The position numbers were made by a program, and so were the translations under genes. From positions 1,329,314-1,393,313 of the forward strand of contig NW_006767442.1 of assembly GCF_000264995.1 (NCBI RefSeq): a stretch of DNA of 64,000 bases, written 5' to 3'. The notes below the pieces were generated by a model, which was not told the DNA's origin, made no database searches, and saw nothing but the letters and a program-made list of their open reading frames with translations. The first letter of the stretch is position 1. The number at the start of each line of letters is the position of its first letter. Shown here piece after piece: positions 56,451 through 64,000 of this stretch. This DNA is from Punctularia strigosozonata HHB-11173 SS5 (taxonomy: Eukaryota; Basidiomycota; Agaricomycetes; Corticiales; Punctulariaceae).

Positions 56451-59400
56451 TCACGCCTTTGCCTTAGATTTCCCCTCCGCCTTGCGAGCGGCCCGGGTCA
56501 GCAGCCTCTTCGCCCGCCCGTAGGCCTCGTCCTCCTCGCTCGAGTCCTCCCACATATCCCTCACTTCCCCGTCCTCCCGATGATGATGCAACCTGATGCG
56601 CGAACTCCACCCGCCTCCGCTCGGCCCGTTCTCGACGGCCTGTGCGCTGGTGTGCTTCTTTTCCGTCGAGTTCCGACGTTCGAGCGAAGGACGACGCTCG
56701 AGCGAGTTCTTGCGCGCTCTCTCCTTCGTCTTGGTCTCGTCCCACGGGTACGGTGCCTTATCGTCGTCCAACGGCGGCGGCGTCCGACTGAACGTCGGCG
56801 ACAGGTTCATCCGTACGCTCTTCCGCCGCACGGGCCCTTCCGCAGAGCCACCCGCCGTCGACGCATTCGATCCGGACCCGGAGGCACTGTCCTCCATCTT
56901 GATAGGAGGTTCCGGCGCGGGAGGAGAGGGAATCGGGCGATAGGTGTCCGTCAATAGAGGCGGTGAAGGCATCCTTGGGGTAGACGCAGTCGACTCGGAT
57001 ACGTCCGAGGCCGGAGACGGCGGCGGAAGACCCTCGTTCTCGACTTCCAGCCCTTCGATCCCCGTCGCCGTAGCATACGACGAAAGCGAGGCGGTATCTT
57101 CTTCATCGTCGTCCGCAGAATCTGCCTCTTTGTCAACGGACCTGTGTTCCGCCGGATCAGGGAGAGGAATGGTGATAGCAAGCGGACCCGGAGCCGCAAT
57201 CTTGTCCCCGCTCTTCACCGGCGTGTACTCGCGCGACAACGCGGTCGCAGCCTTGCCCTCCGGACTAGCGCTCACCGCCGACCTCTGGGTCCCCCACCCA
57301 GAGATGGGTGCGTCAAGCGACCGCCGCACGCTGCTTCCCGACCCGGATGCGATGATACTCCCGCCGGACCCACTTCCTGCCATAGGCGACGGGCTGCGGC
57401 TAGTACGCAAAGCGCTCTTGAGCGGTACCAGGCCCGGGATGGGATTATGGATCGGCTCGCGGTCCTTGTTCACATCGCCCTGCTTCGGCGGGGTGTGCGG
57501 GGTCGAAGCCGACGCCCTGCTGTCTTTGCGAGGCTTCACCGGCGACGCCCAGCCGTCGGCGTCATCGGAAGATTTCTCCGGTTTCGCCTTCGCGCGCGGC
57601 TTGCTCTCCTCTTTCATCCTCCGCATCTCCGCGTCCAGGTCTAACGCGCTGAGAGGCGGTGGCGCCTTCACCACCTCGAGCTCCGGTGGAGGTGCTTTCG
57701 CCTTTGCACCGTCAGCCCCAACGCCGGTCGCGCGGGTATCCCAAGTAGCACGATTGGCGGACGAGATGGACTGGACGATGGACTGCAAGGTTTCTTCCTT
57801 ATCACCGGCCTTGGATCTCGATCCTCTGGGCGCCGCGGTGGTAGATGCCCGGCGGGTGAGATCGCCCCTCAAAGCGGGCGGGGGCGAGACAGGCGTCCTG
57901 GCGACGTCCACCGAAGACGCCCTCCTATGATTGCCGTTCGCCGCTTTTTGCGCCGCTTTCGGCTTCGGAGACGCCTTCGCCGGCGACGGCTGCTGCACGG
58001 ACAGATTCGACGAGGAGGGCGTCAACGCCGTCTTCTTCCCCGTGGCCTTTTTCGACCCGGCCCTCGCCATACCGGACCCGACCCCGCCGTCGCTATCCCA
58101 CCCTTTACCCCCTTCACCCTCTCCCTTGCCCTTGCCCTTCCCCTTCTTCAACCTCGCCGAAGGCCCACCGACGTCGCTCATCGTCGTTCGTCCCGCGGTT
58201 CTCCCCGCCACCACTCCACTCGCAGGGAAAGTCGCGGACGCGCTCAAAGGCGGCCTGTCTTCATCATCGCTGCTCATCCCGCGCGCTTTGCCTCTCCCCC
58301 TCCCCTGTGCATGCAAATACCGGTCCGTACGCGTATTCCACCCGCGCTCGCCTGCGCCTTTCCCCGCCACCGATCCGTCGTCCCCTTCCTCCTCTTCAAC
58401 CCCAGGCGATCCGAACCGCCTCTTCTTCGGACTCGTCCTAAACAGCCCGCTGAAGAACCCGCTGATGCTTGCCCGGCGCTCGCGCCCTTTGCTCCTGGAC
58501 CCGATCGTCGAGCTCGAGCCGATCGTCGGAATCGGCCCGCGCCTCTCCGTCGGCGCGACGACCGCGGACCCGTTCGCGTTCGCGTTCGCGCCCAGCTTCT
58601 TCCGCTTCGCCCCCGGCGGCAAGAACCGCTCGTTCTCGACGACGACGACGTGCGCCCGGTCCTCGTCCGAGCTCGCGCTCTCGTGCTCCGCCTCGCTCAC
58701 GTGCGACAGCGGGCGCTCGAGCCGGTGCGGGTGGGGCGCCGCGACGCGCGCAGCTGCGGCTGAGGGTAACGACAGCTCGGGCAGGGCGTGCGCGGAGGGT
58801 ATGTCGTCCGTGATGGTGTGCGCGGGCGGGATGCGCAGGGTGTAGCTCTCGGTCGAGGACCGTCGGGGGTTGGGGACGGAGGAGGCGGAGGCGGAGGAGC
58901 TGGCGTACGTCCGCTGTGAGATGGAGAGCGAGGGCGTGAGCGACGACGTGTCGGAGAACGCGTGGGAGGGATTTACCCCGTCGTGGTGGAGCGTCGTCGG
59001 TGTGATGGTTGAAGTCGAGGTGGACGCTGAAAGTGGTTGAGAGGGCGATGTGATAGCTAAAGTGCGACGACGGAGTGAATGGTCAACATACATGCATGGC
59101 GATACATATTTGAGGGGGGAAGTCGATGGGATGTATGCGCTCACCATCTCCATTTGGGACTCCTGGGTAAGACCTCGTGCTGCCTAGACCTTCAAGGGTC
59201 TTCATGCCCTCCTTTCCCGCTTCACCCCATATACGGGCACATTCGATCAGCGCCTTGCAGCGTTCTTGCAGGCCGGTGCGGACGACTTGTAGCCTGAGCG
59301 CATCAAGCGCAGCTTGCTTCTCCGCGAGAGTGGCCTCGCACGCCTGAAGCTCGACTTGGGCTTGGAGGAGCTTGGTGTTCGAAGAGGAGGAAGACAGAGA

Positions 59401-59905
59401 GAGGGACAGGGTGGAAGAGGAGTCCCGCGGGTTCGCAGGAGAAGGGCCAGAGAGGGAAGAACGATTCGAGGATGGATGTGAGGGATTCTTGATCTTGGAC
59501 GCTTTGAGGAGGCGGGTTACACTGCATATACGAATCACTCGTGAGCTAACCTGGCCGTGAAACACGCCGGTTGGGCGCGGGGTATTCGGAGACTTACAGG
59601 ATCTCTCTGTCTCGTACGACCGCCGCCAGATCCTCCTCGCGCTCTCGCAGCTCTTCCAAGCGCTCTCGCCAGCTCTGCACGCTGTCCGCATATAGCCGCA
59701 CAGCATCGTCCGCTCGGGAGAACACGACGTCCGCGAATGCGAGCGCGACATACGACGTCGGTGGTGCCGAGGCGGAGGCGAACGCGGTGAAAGTGGTGAC
59801 GGCCGACGAGGACGCCAAAAGCGAGGCGAGTAGAGATTTGTGGTACGTCGACTCGGCGGAAAGGAGGGCGGAGAGGAGGCGCATGTCCGGGGCACGGTGC
59901 GGCAT
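56451..59905 (-). CDS. BAR-like coiled-coil protein with long disordered Ser/Lys-rich region
   Basis: About 1,100 residues in three exons. The start at 59905 (MPHRAPDMRLLSALLSAEST) opens a helical N-terminal domain: YHKSLLASLLASSSAV, WRERLEELREREEDLAAVVR, then VTRLLKASKIKNPS and LLQAQVELQACEATLAEKQA ALDALRLQVV. This layout resembles BAR/IMD-type membrane-binding domains. From about 59070 a single large exon encodes a disordered region rich in Ser, Pro and Lys with basic patches (KRKK, SPKKRRFG, KKGKGKGKG), ending DSSEEDEAYGRAKRLLTRAA near the stop at 56451. The 5' introns have GTAAGT-GCAG and GTGAGC-TTAG ends. Probably a cortical or eisosome-like scaffold; inferred only. The long plus-strand frames over it are antisense artefacts. 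Confidence 0.75.
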
Positions 59906-60300
59906 TGCTGTAGTGCAAGGTTTTTGATGCGGACTGCAGTCCGTGGCGGGTGCAGTCCGGGAAGGGCGGTGGCAAGCGGTGCCTCCGATGACGCCGTCGT
60001 CGTTCGCTACTGGGAACGTTGTCGTCGGCGTTGTTGTCGTCGGCGGCGAGGGCGGGTCAGCGCCTGGCGGGAGAGAACGTGGTGACGCGGGAGGGTCCAA
60101 AAGCGGTAAGTGGGTGAATACGGCCAGGCGTCCGCGTCATTTCGGGTATACCAATCTCCGCTACATTTACCATCGGCACTCACGGCATAAAGGAGTCTGC
60201 AGAAAGCGTTTATAACGCTACGCTTCTTGCCTTTCATCACTCTCCTGGGATTCCGTGTATATATTTCATTGCAGTGACCTCGACACGCCTCTACAGCTAT
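59906..60300. other. Intergenic, promoter of the BAR-like gene
   Basis: About 400 bp with GTCGTC-type triplet runs near 60000-60050. No supported exon. Confidence 0.4.
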
Positions 60301-60550
60301 GGACGCGCTCGCGCGCAAAGAATTCAACTGCATCGCTGTCGAGGTCGAACACACCGAGCACTTTTCGCTAGCGCGGAATAACTGGAACACTGAGCCTTTC
60401 GATGACTTTTATGCAGTGCCACAGGCGTGCTGAGCAAGTACGGTGGTGATGGTGTCATTGATCCCGCAGAAGAGCGCAAGCTGGTCCGGAAACTCGAAAG
60501 ATTGGCTCGTGCTTTCACAACCCTCGTCTTGTCTTCTAAGGGAGATTCGT
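60301..60550 (+). pseudogene. N-terminal relic of an ACS-family permease
   Basis: The plus strand reads MDALARKEFN, then VEVEHTEHFSLA, NNWNTEPFDDFYA, and after a frameshift LSKYGGDGVIDPAEERKLVR K. The two intact permeases have VEIEHTEQSSLA, NWNTEPLDDFYAEALSKYG and DPAEERKLVRKIDWLVLPW at the same place. The match ends before the first membrane segment, where the 3' end of MTO1 begins on the other strand. EHTE and NTEP make it closer to permease copy 1 than to copy 2. It is in the opposite orientation, about 11.6 kb from copy 2. Confidence 0.8.
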
Positions 60551-60598
60551 CGAAGAGATTGTCACAGCAACTACGCGAGTTTCGCTCGTCTGTTCGAC

Positions 60599-63588
60599 CT
60601 AGGGCGCTGTGACGGCAGCTTGCGTCCTCAGATCCGGTTTGTTCAGCAGGTCAGCGTTGAAGGTCCTTTTGGCGTGCTTCAGCAGATAGATGATCGAGCT
60701 CGGCGTCATGCCCTCCATGCGTTTCGCCGCTCCCTGTCGCCGATATTCAATGGTTGTCAACTAACCAAGGCTAGAGAGAGAAAACTGACTATACTCGTCG
60801 GCTTGACTCTCGAAAGACGTTCCTTCACCTCCGAGCTGAGTCCCTGAATGGCATGATAGTCCATGTTGGGGTCGAGTATCAGCGACTCGTCTTCCATGAA
60901 GACGCGGAGATCGGCTTCTTGCCGCTGTAGGTGTGGGTAGTACACCGCTAGTGCCGGCGTCAGGTTGATGTTATTCGTGAAGATCGACTGCGTACCTTCG
61001 ATCGTCAAGCGATCTAACAAGTCGGCATCGATGGACGCGAGTTCGGGTACTCGCTCGATTAGGTCTTTCGCCGTGACGCTAGGATATCGGAGCATGTCCC
61101 ACGCGCTATAGTAGTAGTATGAGCGACGAGCTGTTGCACATGTACGATTCCGTGTACCTTCTCGTCACTCCATCCCGAGTTACCGAGTAGCCCAAGTTCC
61201 CCCACCCCTGGTTAACACGAAGAGTCAGCCATGAACCAACGACACATCGAGCAGCCTGACCTGCGGACTGAAGCTGACTCGCTTCAGAAGCTTTGTGCCT
61301 TGAAAGATAGCGTCCCGCGTCGCGACGAAAGACGACCATCGCGCGTCAGACACCGCGCCGGCTTTGCGCGCTGGAACAGAGCAACAAGATGAGAGACCGT
61401 CCGGTCGGCGACGGAGTGCGTGGTCGCGACGGAGACGCGAATTCCTCACCTTTCTCCGTGAGCCGCATGTCGGCGTTGTCGCTCCTGATCGTCATGCGGT
61501 ATTCCGATCTCGAGGTGAACATGCGATCTGATCACTCGTTAGCGTCCGCCGGGAAGGACGGGCTCACAGCGGCTCTCACAAGGTTCTTCGGCGCCTTTGA
61601 CAATCAGATCGTCGATCATGACGCCCAAGAATCCGTCTGCACGGGTCAAAACCAGGGGAGGCCGCTGCAGAGCCGCGAGACCAGCGTTTATTCCAGCAAC
61701 GGCACCCTGGGCGGCTGCCTCCTCGTAGCCAGTGGTGCCTATTTACCGTAATTCGTTACCAGGTCCCAAACGAAAGCATGAGTTCACTGACCGTTAATCT
61801 GACCGGCGAGAAAGAGCCCCTATGACCAGGGAAGCATGAGCGGAGACCATAACACAGCTATCCCGACGAACCTCGATCTTCTTAGTCTCCAAGGTAGCTA
61901 GGATATGAAGGTAAACATCAACCACTATGGGAGAGCATAACGAACTACTGGCTCACGTCCGAGTTCTCTAGGATCGACGTAATCGTACTCCACGCCGTAA
62001 GCCGGTCGGACTATCCGGGCGTTTCGCAATCCCGGGATGGAGTGTATCATCGCTTTCTGCACATCCTCTGGCAGACTGCACGAGATGCCGTTGGGATATA
62101 TCAGATCTGCGCGTACCAATCAGTCGGTCCGAACACGGGGCCGAAGACGTAGTGACGATCACCGGAGTCGTAACCTTCAGGCTCGAGCCAGATGACATGC
62201 GATTCTTTGTGGCCGAAACGGAGTATCTTGGCCTCCAAGGACGGGCAATATCGCGGGCCTGCCATGAGACTGGTCGGTTCATTAATCTTCGGATTGGAGC
62301 GAGCAAGCGCGGCGCACCTTTCTTGGTTTCCTGTATATGGCAGCTCAAGTGCAGATTATCGCGCACAATCTGGTGAGTTTCTTGGGTTGTACGGGTTTGG
62401 AAGCAAGCAACTTGGTTCGCCTGAAGTATCAGAATTAGCGTGAGGAGTCTACAGAGCGATGAGACGACGCACGGCGTTGTCGACTTCCTTGTGGAGATAG
62501 CTGAAGGGTAGAGGTTTCACATCCCCATCTTGTCGGTCCAGGCCGGTGAAATCAATTGTATGCTTGTCAAGACGGGCAGGCGTCCCTGTCTGCAATCGTC
62601 CGAGCTTGAATCCGGCGCGGGCGAGGGAGCCGGAAAGGCCGATAGAAGGATCTTCGCCCATTCGTCCAGCCGGGAAACGTTTCATGCCTGTAATGTCAAC
62701 CAAAGTGTACGAATGAGATCCCAGGGTCATTCAACCGACGAACGACAAACCGATGTGAATCTCTCCGGAGAGGAAGGTGCCGGTGCATATGACGACCTTC
62801 GAGCAGGAGATGATCTCGCCAGAATCTGCGCATGAGCGTAAGCACATCTTGGCGTATAACGTGAGCTGCAGAATATACCTAGCTTGACACCAGCGATCTT
62901 TCCCCATTTGCCTGAAGGTTGAGAGATGTTTCCTGGTGTAACAGAACTTGGAGGTTCGTGTTCAAAGACCAGGTCGAAGACGCTGCCGCCGCGGATGTCA
63001 AGGTTCGGGTATGCCTTGAGAGTATCTTGCATGTGCTTCTTGTATAGCTTCCGGTCGATTTGTGCACGCGGACCCTGTGAACTCTCGCTCAAAAGAGCGA
63101 GAAGGCTACAATCTGGAAATGCATGCTTACCCATACTGCAGCTCCTCTTGACCGGTTCAGGATTTGGAACTGAATGCCGGCTTTGTCTGCATAGCCAACG
63201 TCCGTAAGCAAGTTTCAATAAGCATGCTATGTTTCGCACCTGCAACGCGACCCATCACGCCGTCCAGCGCGTCGACCTCCCGAACCAGCGTCCCTTTTCC
63301 GACACCTCCGATCGACGGGTTACAGGACAGTTCCCCGATGGTGTCGAGACGTTGGGTCAGCAGAGCCGTACGAGCGCCAGTACGAGCGGATCCTGTAGCC
63401 GCTTCACACCCGGCATGTCCACCACCTATCACGCAAACTTGAAGGCGGGTCAGACCAGAGGGTTACGGCTGATACACAGATTGTAGGCTACCGTCATAAT
63501 GAGCGACAGCATTTCCCGTTGAAGTAGCGTATCTCCGCGTCTGTAATACTTTAGAGCATGCCGCCTCGAAGCACTTGCGCCCGAACAT
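60599..63588 (-). CDS. MTO1: Mitochondrial tRNA modification protein MTO1 (MnmG/GidA family)
   Basis: FAD-dependent enzyme that, with Mss1, installs 5-carboxymethylaminomethyl groups on wobble uridine of mitochondrial tRNAs. The start at 63588 gives an Arg-rich presequence ([20 protein letters not shown]). A short intron then joins [15 protein letters not shown], the FAD-binding GxGxxG-type motif. Further blocks: [163 protein letters not shown]. The C-terminal helical domain ends RTQAAVTAP at 60599. Many short introns; no disruption seen. Confidence 0.93.
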
Positions 63589-64000
63589 AAAGCAACCTGT
63601 GTGGTTCCGACTCCCCCGAAGGAGGGAGTTGGTTTTTGCGCATGGGCCTCGTCACAGTGACAGGGATGTGACCCCAGTCAAAACGTTACAAAAGCGTGAT
63701 AAAGCGTGATTATCCGCGAATATCGGACGGACGAGCGCTAGTTTTAGATGGGACGCAGCAGCGTGACATAGTAGGTGTGGGATCGCTTACATCATGTGAT
63801 AGTATCAGTTCCAAATGTTATCCGTTGGTTTGCCGAGTTGCCGAAGTCAGCGCTGACTTGATAACAATCAGTTACGTAATCGTATGGTCTACTGCGCTTT
63901 GGTTTCTCTGCGTAATGACAGTTGCCGCATTTGGGTGGATTTTTGGGCGCTTATACGATAAGATAAGATAATAACTCCATACACACTGGCCGATCGATCA
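63589..64000. other. MTO1 promoter and window edge
   Basis: About 400 bp with no supported gene. The TCCCCCGAAGGAGGGA segment at 63609-63624 contains short complementary C/G stretches. Confidence 0.4.

Noticed and set aside
56944-58845. Long plus-strand open frames of about 280-330 codons
   Set aside because: Antisense to the single large exon of the BAR-like gene; composition is a mirror of its Ser/Pro/Lys codons.

Overview
The window is nuclear DNA of a filamentous basidiomycete, most likely an Agaricomycete and possibly Polyporales. Coding exons are GC-rich and broken by many short introns of about 50-65 nt with GTRNGT donors, CTRAC/CTGAC branch points and YAG acceptors. The protein families also point there: a basidiomycete-type CBM20 glucoamylase, a DUF6533-type membrane protein, the small 'GxxxxAIGAGINAVISAI' proteins and a SigF-like NTF2 protein. 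I see no bacterial, organellar or CRISPR features. All gene models come from reading frames plus splice signals by eye; distal exons are less certain than the cores.

Layout. 0.5-1.3 kb: an acidic hypothetical protein (+). 1.4-13.7 kb: four tandem minus-strand genes for secreted serine beta-lactamase/transpeptidase-like hydrolases, with a 2.6 kb gap between copies 2 and 3 that may hold a relic of another. 14.3-16.7 kb: a secreted GH15-CBM20 glucoamylase. 18.1-21.0 kb: an MFS permease of the anion:cation symporter (ACS) type. 21.9-24.0 kb: thymidylate synthase, divergent from a SigF-like NTF2 membrane protein. 24.5-24.8 kb: an 82-residue amphipathic protein whose first exon is only the ATG. 25.8-27.0 kb: a Whi2-like BTB protein. 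27.3-31.7 kb: two intact and one decayed copy of a single-pass membrane protein with a cytosolic PY motif. 32.65-33.87 kb: DPH3 (KTI11) divergent from LTO1. 34.3-40.1 kb: two paralogous atypical SDR genes flanking a probably decayed DUF6533 gene. 40.6-41.4 kb: a DUF2470 membrane protein. 42.6-48.7 kb: two tandem ACS permeases. 49.5-55.2 kb: a Fab1/PIKfyve-type kinase without FYVE domain. 55.5-56.0 kb: SUMO precursor. 56.5-59.9 kb: a BAR-like coiled-coil plus disordered protein. 60.3-60.55 kb: a relic of a third ACS permease. 60.6-63.6 kb: mitochondrial MTO1.

How it fits together. The housekeeping genes (thymidylate synthase, DPH3, LTO1, SUMO, MTO1, Fab1-like) alternate with locally duplicated accessory families (hydrolases, PY-motif proteins, SDRs, permeases), each showing fresh copies, divergence and decay. 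The most informative case is hydrolase copy 4: it has lost the signal peptide and both cysteines of a pair kept in the other three copies, while keeping all active-site motifs, which suggests a move from secreted to intracellular life. Copies 3 and 4 share a 16-bp GTCA-N8-TGAC promoter block. DPH3 and LTO1, which both serve iron-dependent steps of translation, share one short promoter.
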